Of a stretch of 64,000 nt of DNA, positions 26,171 through 33,935 are shown in pieces. Source of the DNA: Segniliparus rotundus DSM 44985. GTDB lineage: Bacteria; Actinomycetota; Actinomycetes; Mycobacteriales; Mycobacteriaceae. The notes beneath the pieces were generated by a model. It worked only from the letters and a program-made list of their open reading frames with translations. It made no database searches and was not told the origin of the DNA. Numbering within the stretch: the first letter of the stretch is position 1; each line of letters begins with the position of its first letter. The stretch is from NCBI RefSeq assembly GCF_000092825.1, contig NC_014168.1, forward strand, positions 310,001-374,000. The letters run 5' to 3'. Both the position numbers and the translations under genes were made by a program.

Positions 26171-26887
26171 GTGTTCCTGGCATATTTGGACGAGTCATAT
26201 GACGAGCGGGTTTACTGGATTGTGGCGGTAGCCTGCCCCTCGGACTGCGTCATTCCGCTTTCTGTCGCGCTTGACGAGGTTGTTGCTGCTGCTGTTCGTG
26301 ATTTTCCTTTAGAAGATGAAAATGCAGAGCTGCATGGCTACGAGCTCTTTCAAGGTAAGGGGCATTGGGCGCCCTTGGCAGGCAGGCTGCGTGCGAGAAT
26401 TCGAGTGTACCGAGACGCGCTTGCTGTTTTTGAGAGTTTCCCTGAGGTGCAGATTTTTATTCGAGGGATTGACCGAGAACGGCAGAGACAGAGATATAGC
26501 AAAGTAGTGCATCCGCATGTGGTTGTGCTTGGGCATCTACTCGAACGGCTGGATGAACACGGAGAGGGCCGCCAGGCTCCGATCCTGGTTGTCGCGGATG
26601 AGATTGCCGATGCGAAGGAGCACAAAACCCATCAAGGGCACCTTTGGCATTATCAACGTGCGAGCACGTCTGGATATCGGGCGCGAAAACTGAACTGGAT
26701 AGCCGACACGATTCACTTCGCGCCTTCGAACTTCAGCCGATTGTTGCAATTAGCAGATCTCGTCGCGTACCTCAACTTCCGGGTGCACAGCGGCAGAGAT
26801 AAAGACCCCAGGGCGATTGAGACGAATGAAATGCTGTGTTCTCTTTACATGCCGAGGGTTCGGCACCGTTTGTGCTGGTGCCCGTGA
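26171..26887 (+). CDS. DUF3800-family protein, probably acquired
   Basis: This 238-aa protein begins with a beta strand and acidic pair (AYLDES, D7-E8-S9) and ends with ADTIHFAPSNFSRLLQLADLVAYL, the layout of DUF3800. That family is thought to have an RNase-H-like fold and is often found on islands and near defence genes. Its base composition and codon use are visibly more AT-rich than all neighbours, pointing to transfer. I chose GTG 26171 over 26132 because the conserved strand starts there and a -10 lies 6 nt upstream. A perfect hairpin follows the stop. It sits where mycobacteria have groES-groEL1. Confidence 0.75.
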   Translation: MFLAYLDESYDERVYWIVAVACPSDCVIPLSVALDEVVAAAVRDFPLEDENAELHGYELFQGKGHWAPLAGRLRARIRVYRDALAVFESFPEVQIFIRGIDRERQRQRYSKVVHPHVVVLGHLLERLDEHGEGRQAPILVVADEIADAKEHKTHQGHLWHYQRASTSGYRARKLNWIADTIHFAPSNFSRLLQLADLVAYLNFRVHSGRDKDPRAIETNEMLCSLYMPRVRHRLCWCP

Positions 26888-26894
26888 AGCACAT

Positions 26895-26916
26895 CGACCC
26901 CGCCGAGGCGGGGTCG
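26895..26916 (+). terminator. Hairpin terminator after the DUF3800 gene
   Basis: CGACCCCGCC and GGCGGGGTCG form a perfect inverted repeat 8 nt after the stop codon, with a loop of 2-4 nt. No T-run follows, as is common for actinobacterial terminators. Confidence 0.6.
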
Positions 26917-27237
26917 AAGGCGGACAGGCATCGCTCTAAGAACGATGGCCTAGTACCAGGATAACGAGAACATCAGACAACGTGGGGAGGCTGCCCGGAG
27001 TTTTCTGTCACAAGGTTCTTGGCGAAACAACTCGAGAACGCGACCAGCTTGTGCTGTTCGGGCTGAAAGCAGGGGGCGGCGGTAGCCATTTTCCATGCAG
27101 CGGCACCGCGTCCGCCTCTCGACTCTCTTGTCCGCAGGGTGACCTGCTCCAGCTCAGGCTCACACCAGAGTGCTCCTGCAGCACGTTCCGCATTGCGAAG
27201 AGTTCAATCCCGACAGGGCAGAACAGTTCCGGGCGGC
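26917..27237. other. Intergenic region
   Basis: This stretch between the DUF3800 terminator and the end of orn shows no gene I can support on either strand and no clear repeat. It may be debris from the insertion that separated tsaD from its usual neighbours. Confidence 0.4.
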
Positions 27238-27846
27238 TCAGCCCGTTGTCAGCTCTTTGACGACCGATTCGATTTCCTCGCTGCTGGGGCCTGGTTGCGC
27301 GACGAATGCTGTGGACCGGTAGTAGCGCAGCTCGCGCACCGATTCGACAATGTCCGCGAGCGCCCGGTGGGCGAGCCCTTTTTCGGGTTGGTTGAAGTAA
27401 ATCCTCGGATACCAGCGCCGCGACAGCTCTTTGATCGTGCTCACGTCCACCATGCGGTAGTGCAGCCACGCGTCGAGCTCCGGCATGTCTTTCGCCAGGA
27501 AAGACCGGTCGGTGGCGATGGAGTTCCCCGCCAGGATGGCGGTGCGCGGGGCGGGGAAGCGTTCTTTGACGTAGGCGAGCACGCGCTCCTCGGCTTCGGC
27601 GAGGGACAGCTCGGAGGCGCGCACGGCTTCGGTGAGCCCGGAGCTCGCGTGCATATTCGTCACGTACTCGTCCATCTGGGCGAGTTTGTCCTCCTCGGCG
27701 TGGATCACCAGGTCGATCCCGTCGTCGATGATGTTCAGCTCGCCGTCGGTGACCAGGGCGGCGATCTCGATGAGCTGGTCGAAGCCGGGGCGCAGCCCGG
27801 TCATCTCGCAGTCCACCCACAGCAAACGGTCTTTCGTGTCGCCCAT
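27238..27846 (-). CDS. orn: Oligoribonuclease
   Basis: This 202-aa DEDDh 3'-5' exonuclease degrades 2-5-nt RNA. It starts with [27 protein letters not shown] (first D and E), has [12 protein letters not shown] (second D), and [18 protein letters not shown] (catalytic H and last D). ATG 27846 has GAGGCAAG upstream; a longer frame runs into the next gene and is rejected. The neighbour is the cmrA-like reductase, as in the Rv2511/Rv2509 region of M. tuberculosis. Confidence 0.96.
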   Translation of the reverse strand: MGDTKDRLLWVDCEMTGLRPGFDQLIEIAALVTDGELNIIDDGIDLVIHAEEDKLAQMDEYVTNMHASSGLTEAVRASELSLAEAEERVLAYVKERFPAPRTAILAGNSIATDRSFLAKDMPELDAWLHYRMVDVSTIKELSRRWYPRIYFNQPEKGLAHRALADIVESVRELRYYRSTAFVAQPGPSSEEIESVVKELTTG

Positions 27847-27848
27847 GC

Positions 27849-28634
27849 TCACTTGCCTCCGTAAAAGCGGTACATGGCCCTCGCCCACAGCGGCCTCGGG
27901 AGGTAGTTCGCGAGCGCGGACTGGACCTTGTGCGCGGCGATGGGGGCCACCCGGAGCTTGTTGCGCGCCACGCCCTCGACCGCGGCCTTGGCGGTTTGTT
28001 CCGCGGTGGCGCACAGGAAGCCCGGCACGCGCGTCAGCGGGCCGGTGAGCAGTCCGGTGTGGACGACGCCAGGGGCGAGCAGGGTCACATTGACGCCACG
28101 TCCGCGCACGTCGAAGTGCAGGCTTTCGGCGAAGGTGTTCAGGAACGCCTTCGTCGCCGAGTACGTCGTGGTGATCGGCGCGGGGCCGTTGCCCGCGATC
28201 GAACCGGTGACGACGACGCCGCCGGAGCCGCGTTCGAGCATCTTCGGCAGCGCGGCCAGGACGACCTCGTAGGCGGCCACGACGTTGAGCTCCACTTCGG
28301 CGCGCTCGAGCGCCGGGTCGAGTCTGCCGTGCCACAGGCCCGCCGTCACCACGCCCGCATTGCTGACCAGGACCGACACGTCCATCTCGGCCAGCTCGTC
28401 GAGGAACTTCCGGCGCGCGTCTCTGTCCACCAGGTCCACTGCGCGGATCTGCGCGTCCACGCCGTGCCGGGCGCGGATCTGCTCGGCCGTCTTTTCGAGC
28501 AGCTCGCCGCGGCGGGCCACCAGCAGCACCGGGCGCCCGAGCGCGGCGAGTTCGAAAGCGATGGCTTTGCCGATGCCGTCCGAGGCTCCAGTGATGACAG
28601 CGGGTTGCCCTGGGGCAGGCGGCGGCAGTGGCAT
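27849..28634 (-). CDS. cmrA: SDR reductase, probable mycolate 3-oxo reductase (CmrA/Rv2509-like)
   Basis: This 261-aa classical short-chain dehydrogenase has a cofactor loop TGASDGIG near residue 15, NAG in VLVSNAGVV, catalytic Ser in [10 protein letters not shown], and YSATK. The N-terminal MPLPPPAPG and the overall pattern resemble Rv2509 (CmrA), which reduces the beta-keto group in the last step of mycolic-acid synthesis. The orn neighbourhood supports this. The substrate assignment is inference, because the SDR fold alone is generic. AAGGAG lies 5 nt before the ATG, and a TAGAAT at 28664-28669 may be its -10. Confidence 0.85.
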   Translation of the reverse strand: MPLPPPAPGQPAVITGASDGIGKAIAFELAALGRPVLLVARRGELLEKTAEQIRARHGVDAQIRAVDLVDRDARRKFLDELAEMDVSVLVSNAGVVTAGLWHGRLDPALERAEVELNVVAAYEVVLAALPKMLERGSGGVVVTGSIAGNGPAPITTTYSATKAFLNTFAESLHFDVRGRGVNVTLLAPGVVHTGLLTGPLTRVPGFLCATAEQTAKAAVEGVARNKLRVAPIAAHKVQSALANYLPRPLWARAMYRFYGGK

Positions 28635-28713
28635 GAGGCTCCTTAGCAGATCAAATCAGACCCATTCTACGACGAGAGCCGCGTTGCGCCGCCGCGCGCG
28701 TGCCGCTGGGCGA

Positions 28714-30795
28714 TCACAAGGCCGCGGCGAGCTCGGTCCCTTGCCGGATCGCGCGTTTCGCGTCCAACTCGCCCGCCAGCAGCGCCCCGCCGACGACGTG
28801 CGCCCGGACGCCCTTGGCGACCAACTCGTCGTACAAGCCGCGCTGCGACTCTTGGCCTGCGCAGATGACGACGTTGTCGACTTCGAGCACCCGAGGGTCT
28901 TTGTGCTCTTCGCCGAAGGTGATGTGCAGCCCCTGGTCGTCGATCTTCTCGTAATTCACGCCGGACAGCTGCACGACCTTCTTCGCCTTGATCGCGGCCC
29001 GATGGACCCAGCCGCTGGTTTTGCCGAGTTTCCTCCCCAGCGGGCCCGGGGTCCGGGCGAGCAGATACACCTCGCGGGGCGAAGGGCCGGGTTTCGGCGC
29101 GACGATCCCGCCCCGAGGCCCGCCCCTGGCGGGATCGACAGGGTCGGAAACCCCCCACTCCTGGCGCCACTCCTTCAGGTGCAAGGTCGGGGAATCCTCG
29201 GTGGTGAGGAATTCGCTCACGTCGAAGCCGATGCCGCCGGCCCCGATCACCGCGACCCGTTTGCCGACGGGTTTGCCCTCTTTGACCACGTCGGCGTAGG
29301 AGAGCACCATAGGATGCTCGACGCCGGGGATCCTGGGCATCCGCGGAGCGACGCCGGTGGCCACCACCACGTCGTCGAAGCCCTCGGCGGACAGCTGCGC
29401 CGCGGTGATCCTCGTGTTCAACCGCACCTGCACCTTGTGGTGCTCCAACTGCTTCTGGAAGTAGCGCAGCGTGTGCCGGAATTCCTCCTTGCCGGGGATT
29501 TTGCTGGCGATGAGGAACTGCCCGCCGATGCGGTCGTCGCCCTCGATGAGGGTCACGCTGTGCCCTCGTTCGGCGAGGGAGACCGCAGTCGCCAGGCCCG
29601 CGGGTCCAGCGCCCACCACGGCCACCTTTTTGGCTTTGCGGGTCGGCAGGAGCTGCAACTGCGTCTCCCGCCCTGCGCGCGGGTTGAGCAGGCATGAGAC
29701 AGTCTTGTGCGCGAAGGCGTGGTCCAGGCAGGCCTGGTTGCAGGCGATGCAGGTGTTGATGAGGTCGGACTGGCCCGCCTTCGCCTTGTTCACCCAGTTC
29801 GGGTCGGCCAGCAGCGGACGCGCCATGGAGATCAGGTCCACGTCGGTTTCGGCGAGGATCTGCTCGGCGGCTTCGGGCATATTGATCCGGTTCGACGCGA
29901 TGACCGGGACGTCCACCTGTTGGGCGAGCGCATGGGTGTACTCGACGAAAGCTCCGGAGGGCACCGAGGTGACGATGGTCGGCACCCGCGCCTCGTGCCA
30001 GCCGATGTCGGTGTTGAAGATGTCCACGCCCGCTTCCTCGAGCTCTTTGGCGAGCGCCACGATCTCCTCCCACGTTTGCCCTTCTGGGACGTAGTCCACC
30101 AAGGAGATGCGGAACTGGAGGATGAAATCGGGCCCGACCGCCGCGCGGATCTGCCTGGTGATCTCGACGGGGAAGCGGCGGCGCTTCTGCGGCGTGCCAC
30201 CCCATTCGTCGGTCCGCTTGTTGGTGAGCGGGGCGAGGAACTGGTTGATGAGGTAGCCCTCGCCGCCCATGACCTCGATCCCGTCGTAGCCCGCGGCTTT
30301 GGCGAGCTTCGCGGCCCTGGCGTAATCGCGGATGGTGCTGCGGATCAGCCAGCCCGGCATCTTCCAAGCCCGGAACGGGGTCGTCGGGGCGCTCGTGGCA
30401 GAGGCCGAGACAGCGAGCGGGTGGAAGGCGTAGCGGCCGGTGTGCAGGATTTGCAGGAGGATCTTCGCGCCGTGCTCGTGCACGGCGTCGGTGATTTTCC
30501 GGTGCGACTTCGCGACGAGCTTCGTGGTGAACTGGCCGAACAGCGGCACGGTGGAGCCCAGGTAGTTCGGCGCGTAGCCGCCGGTGACGATGAGCCCGAC
30601 GCCGCCCGCCGCGCGCTCGCCGTAGTACGCGGCGAGTTTGTCGATCATCCAGGGGTAGTCCTCGTACCCGGTGTGCATAGAGCCCATGACCACGCGGTTC
30701 TTCAGTCTGGTGCGGCCCAGGTCCAGCTCGGAGAGCAGGTTCGGGTAGGGGAGCGCCGGTTGTTCGGCGGCAGGGCGGCGGATGCTGGTGTTCAT
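28714..30795 (-). CDS. fadH: NADPH-dependent 2,4-dienoyl-CoA reductase
   Basis: This 693-aa enzyme has an Old-Yellow-type FMN barrel (about 1-370; LKNRVVMGSMHTGYED, EVMGGEGYLINQFL). A 4Fe-4S loop with CIACNQACLD and a later Cys near SCLLNP follows. The C-terminal NAD(P)/FAD domain has VAVVGAGPAGLATAV and VAVIGAGGIGFDVSEF. It reduces 2,4-dienoyl-CoA during beta-oxidation of unsaturated fatty acids with double bonds at even positions. The PadR-type gene just upstream is on the same strand with 44 bp between, so it likely controls fadH. Confidence 0.94.
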   Translation of the reverse strand: MNTSIRRPAAEQPALPYPNLLSELDLGRTRLKNRVVMGSMHTGYEDYPWMIDKLAAYYGERAAGGVGLIVTGGYAPNYLGSTVPLFGQFTTKLVAKSHRKITDAVHEHGAKILLQILHTGRYAFHPLAVSASATSAPTTPFRAWKMPGWLIRSTIRDYARAAKLAKAAGYDGIEVMGGEGYLINQFLAPLTNKRTDEWGGTPQKRRRFPVEITRQIRAAVGPDFILQFRISLVDYVPEGQTWEEIVALAKELEEAGVDIFNTDIGWHEARVPTIVTSVPSGAFVEYTHALAQQVDVPVIASNRINMPEAAEQILAETDVDLISMARPLLADPNWVNKAKAGQSDLINTCIACNQACLDHAFAHKTVSCLLNPRAGRETQLQLLPTRKAKKVAVVGAGPAGLATAVSLAERGHSVTLIEGDDRIGGQFLIASKIPGKEEFRHTLRYFQKQLEHHKVQVRLNTRITAAQLSAEGFDDVVVATGVAPRMPRIPGVEHPMVLSYADVVKEGKPVGKRVAVIGAGGIGFDVSEFLTTEDSPTLHLKEWRQEWGVSDPVDPARGGPRGGIVAPKPGPSPREVYLLARTPGPLGRKLGKTSGWVHRAAIKAKKVVQLSGVNYEKIDDQGLHITFGEEHKDPRVLEVDNVVICAGQESQRGLYDELVAKGVRAHVVGGALLAGELDAKRAIRQGTELAAAL

Positions 30796-30839
30796 CGCTG
30801 TCTCCTAGTCGTGGCGGGGCGGTCGTGGCGGGCGGGCGA

Positions 30840-31400
30840 TCAGATGGCGTCTTCGGAGGGCTGGGGGCTGTGTGGTTCGAGCGCGGCGGCGGCCTCGTCG
30901 AGCCACGCGATGAGGGCTTCGGCCTGTCGGATTCCGGCTTCGAGCACGAGGCGCTGGTACAGCGGGGCTCCGGTGAGCGGGGCTGCGGGGAAGTGCCTGG
31001 CTTCGCTGTCCCGGTAATGCGCGAGCGTGCGGACGGCCTGCTCGCGGTGCGCGCGCAGGTCTTTGACGAGGACGTCCGGGTCGCCGTGGGCGAGGCCGCG
31101 CAGTTTGACGGGCAGCTCCCAGCGCAGGATCGGCCCCGAGCTGGGTTTGTTCACCCATTTCGCGAGTTCGGCTTTGCCTTCTTCAGAGATGGAGTAGACC
31201 TTTTTGTCGGGTTTCCCGTTTTGCCGCACGACTTCGCAGGTGGCCCATTCGGCCGCGACGATCCGTTGCAGGGTGCGGTAGATCTGCTGGTGCGAGGCCG
31301 ACCAGAAGAAGGAAATGGATTTGTCGAACCGCCTGGCCAGGTCGTAGCCCGTGCTCGGACGTTCGGCGAGCGAGACGAGCAGGGCGTGTTCGAGGGCCAT
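30840..31400 (-). CDS. PadR-family transcriptional regulator
   Basis: This 186-aa protein has an N-terminal winged helix (ALLVSLAERPSTGYDLARRFDKSI ... QIYRTLQRIVAAEWATCE, with wing KKVYSISEEGKAELAKW). Its C-terminal helical Vir_act_alpha_C-type dimerisation domain begins near 95. PadR proteins repress nearby genes and respond to small aromatic or lipid-like ligands. The gene precedes fadH in the same direction. Its own promoter (TTGCAT, 17 bp, TACCCT) overlaps an imperfect palindrome, which suggests autoregulation. Confidence 0.88.
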   Translation of the reverse strand: MALEHALLVSLAERPSTGYDLARRFDKSISFFWSASHQQIYRTLQRIVAAEWATCEVVRQNGKPDKKVYSISEEGKAELAKWVNKPSSGPILRWELPVKLRGLAHGDPDVLVKDLRAHREQAVRTLAHYRDSEARHFPAAPLTGAPLYQRLVLEAGIRQAEALIAWLDEAAAALEPHSPQPSEDAI

Positions 31401-31406
31401 CGTCTC

Positions 31407-31435
31407 AGGGTAGCGCGCCCAGTGATGATATGCAA
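31407..31435 (-). promoter_or_regulatory. Promoter of the padR-fadH unit
   Basis: On the minus strand TTGCAT (31435-31430), 17 bp, then TACCCT (31412-31407) ends 6 nt before the ATG. This gives a leaderless start and a good -35/-10 pair. Confidence 0.6.
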
Positions 31436-31463
31436 CAAAGTGTCTATGAAACTAGTTGCGTAT
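31428..31463. promoter_or_regulatory. Candidate PadR operator
   Basis: ATATGCAAC (31428-31436) and GTTGCGTAT (31455-31463) form an inverted repeat matching at 8 of 9 positions with an 18-bp spacer. The left arm covers the -35 of the padR promoter. Confidence 0.45.
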
Positions 31464-31931
31464 TATTGTTCCGGGGTTTGGCCGCACGAGCCGCCGCCTG
31501 GGCGGCGGGGTCTTCGGGGTCGGCGGGGCCGGGAAACGTTGCAACAGTTCGCCGAGCAGCGCTGTGGCGGCGATGAGCGCGCCGAGTCGCGCCCTGGGCC
31601 AGCTCGCCCCTCGGGCGGAGAGCGCCCGAGCGGCTTTGTCGACGCAGCGCTCGCCGATCAACGGGGTGGTGCTGAGTGAGGCCGCGCATGCGATGGCCGC
31701 GCCTGCTCGCTGGGAGATCGGGATCGGGGGCGGCAGCGAGGCTGCGCGCCGAAGTTGCTCCGCGCCCGCGCCCGCGCATGCCGCGGAGCCCGCGATGCGC
31801 GCCGCGCGGGCGAGGAACCGCTCACGCCGCGACATCGGGAAGTCCGCCGAGGCGACAGCGGCCCCGAGCCCGAGCGCGCTGAGCGCCCCCAGCCACCAAG
31901 GGGGCATTGTGTCGGCCCGGAACACGCGCAT
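31452..31931 (-). CDS. Hypothetical membrane protein
   Basis: This 159-aa protein begins MRVFRADTMPPWWLGALSAL and has hydrophobic stretches near residues 10-32, 75-90 and 125-140, with Arg-rich connections and a Pro/Arg C-terminus. A frame extension to 32027 exists, but the ATG at 31931 is supported by a TATCAT ending 6 nt upstream and by no better ribosome site. I do not recognise a family. The gene lies after the ABC exporter genes on the same strand, separated by about 120 bp. Confidence 0.55.
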   Translation of the reverse strand: MRVFRADTMPPWWLGALSALGLGAAVASADFPMSRRERFLARAARIAGSAACAGAGAEQLRRAASLPPPIPISQRAGAAIACAASLSTTPLIGERCVDKAARALSARGASWPRARLGALIAATALLGELLQRFPAPPTPKTPPPRRRLVRPNPGTIIRN

Positions 31932-31937
31932 GCCCCA

Positions 31938-31943
31938 ATGATA
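31938..31943 (-). promoter_or_regulatory. -10 element for the gene at 31931
   Basis: TATCAT on the minus strand is 6 nt before the ATG, so the transcript would be leaderless. Confidence 0.5.
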
Positions 31944-32051
31944 CAAGACCGTAGGAAGTGCTCGTGGGAAATCCTCGCAGAGCAGAATCCCCAGGGTCCG
32001 CGCGGAGCCAATCCTCGCCAGGCCCAATCCGCGCAGGACACGCGCGAGGCT

Positions 32052-33935
32052 TTAGGCCAGAGAGCGCTGCCAGGCGGTGTGCAGCTGCGCGAAATAGCCG
32101 GTGGGGGAGCCTTCTGCGCCCCCTTGCCCGCGCAGCAGTTCGGCGGGCGGGCCGTCTTCCAGAATTCTCCCTTCGCCGACCACGAGCACACGGTCCGCGA
32201 TTTCCACGGTGGAGAGCCGGTGCGCCACGATGATCGCAGTGCGCCCGTCGAGCAGCGCGCCCAAGGCCCGCTGCACCACTCGTTCGCTCGGGATGTCGAG
32301 GCTCGCGGTGGCCTCGTCGAGCACGATGACTTTCGGCGCCGCCAGGAAAACCCTGGCGAACGCCACGAGCTGGCGTTCCCCGGCGGAGAGCCGGTCGCCG
32401 CGCTTCTGCACGCACGTGTGATACCCCTCGGGCAGCGCGCTGATGAACTCGTCCGCCCCGACTGCCCGCGCGGCGGCGATGACCTCGGCGAGCTCCGCGT
32501 CCGCCTTGCCGAGTCGGATGTTCTCCAAGACGGTTCCCGAGAACAGGTACGGCTCCTGCGTCACCATGACGATCCGTTTGCGCAGTTCCGCGTCCGCGAT
32601 GTCCCGCAGGTCCACCCCGTCGAGGCGCACCGACCCCGAAGTCGGGTCGTAGAACCGGGCGATGAGCTTGGCGATAGTGGACTTCCCCGCCCCTGTCTCC
32701 CCGACCATCGCGACCACCTGCCCCGGCGCGATGGACAGCGAGCAGTCGGGCAGGACCGGCGGACCCTGCGGCGAATACGAGAACGTCACGCGGTCCAAGA
32801 CGACGCCGCCCTCGTCGTTCGCCGGAACGACCGGGTGTTCAGGCTCCGGGACGGCGGGGCGCTCTTCGAGCACCCCGGAGATCTTCTCCAACGCGGAGGC
32901 CGCCGATTGGTACATGTTGAAAACCTGGGCCAACGTCTCCAGCGGCTCATAAAAGTTGCGCAGATACATCAAGAACGCAGCGAGCACGCCGACTTGGATC
33001 TCGCCGTGGATCACGCGCCAACTGCCGACCAGCAGCACCGCGACCGTCGAAAGGTTGTCGACCAGCCGGGAAAAGCCGATGTAGTTCGCCATGTTCACGG
33101 TCGCCTCGACCGTGGTGGCCTGGTATTCGGCGCTTTCGGCCGCGAGGATCTCCTCGTTGCGCTGCTCCCTTCGGTACGACTGCACGGCCCGGATGCCGCT
33201 CATCGCGTCCACATAATGCGTGATGACCCTCGCGATGGCCCGACGGGCCCGGCGCTGCGAAATCCGCTGGAGCCTGCCGGAGCGCCGGGTCATCACGACC
33301 ATGGGGACGAACCCGGCGAGGCCGACGAGCGCGAGCGGCACGTCGAGCCAGAACAGGATCAGGGTCATGCTCACCAGGGACAGCGCGGCGTTCATGGACT
33401 CGACGACTGAGCCGCTGAGAAACTCCATGAGCGTGTCCATGTCATTGCCGAGCCGAGCGATCACCTTGCCGGACGTGTAGCGCTCGTGGAAGGCGACGGA
33501 GAGGCGCTGCGCATGGGTGAACACTCTGGTTCGCAGCTCAAGCAGTATCGATTGGGCCAGTGCCGCCGCCCTTGTCTGCGACGCGTAGTTGAGCCACGCG
33601 CCGAACAGCGCCAGCAGCAGCAGCGCCGCCACCGCGAAGGCCAGCGCGGCCCATCCCCCGCCGACGCGCACGCCGAGCATCTGCGCGGCAGGAGCCCCAG
33701 CGCTCTGCGCGGCCTGGCCGATCCCCTTGTCCAGTCCGTACGCGACCACGAGCGGGATCAGCACGAAGCACGCGTTGTCGGCCACAACGAGCGCGCCGAG
33801 CGTCCAGAGTTTGCCCGCGTGCGGGCGCGTCAGGTCCACAAGCAGCGCCCGCGAGCGCCGGGCAAGGACCAAGTTGCCTTTTTTGTCCGGGTCCTCGTCC
33901 TCGTTCGCGACTCCCCGCCAATCCTGCTCAGACAT
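32052..33935 (-). CDS. ABC exporter half-transporter, subunit B
   Basis: This 627-aa half transporter has six membrane helices (about 40-340) followed by an ATPase domain. Walker A is GETGAGKST, Walker B is VIVLDEATASLD with the catalytic Glu, and the H-loop is IVAHRLSTVE. The signature motif is degenerate, LSAGE instead of LSGGQ. It overlaps the preceding subunit gene by 8 bp and surely forms a heterodimer with it. The pair resembles M. tuberculosis Rv1272c/Rv1273c, which are annotated as lipid or drug exporters; the substrate is not readable here. Confidence 0.9.
   Translation of the reverse strand: MSEQDWRGVANEDEDPDKKGNLVLARRSRALLVDLTRPHAGKLWTLGALVVADNACFVLIPLVVAYGLDKGIGQAAQSAGAPAAQMLGVRVGGGWAALAFAVAALLLLALFGAWLNYASQTRAAALAQSILLELRTRVFTHAQRLSVAFHERYTSGKVIARLGNDMDTLMEFLSGSVVESMNAALSLVSMTLILFWLDVPLALVGLAGFVPMVVMTRRSGRLQRISQRRARRAIARVITHYVDAMSGIRAVQSYRREQRNEEILAAESAEYQATTVEATVNMANYIGFSRLVDNLSTVAVLLVGSWRVIHGEIQVGVLAAFLMYLRNFYEPLETLAQVFNMYQSAASALEKISGVLEERPAVPEPEHPVVPANDEGGVVLDRVTFSYSPQGPPVLPDCSLSIAPGQVVAMVGETGAGKSTIAKLIARFYDPTSGSVRLDGVDLRDIADAELRKRIVMVTQEPYLFSGTVLENIRLGKADAELAEVIAAARAVGADEFISALPEGYHTCVQKRGDRLSAGERQLVAFARVFLAAPKVIVLDEATASLDIPSERVVQRALGALLDGRTAIIVAHRLSTVEIADRVLVVGEGRILEDGPPAELLRGQGGAEGSPTGYFAQLHTAWQRSLA

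Noticed and set aside
26132-26887. DUF3800 gene starting at GTG 26132
   Set aside because: The conserved strand and the -10 spacing favour GTG 26171; the extra 13 residues look non-family.
27008-27820. 270-aa minus-strand frame overlapping orn
   Set aside because: Alternate frame of orn; the conserved DEDDh exonuclease is in the other frame.
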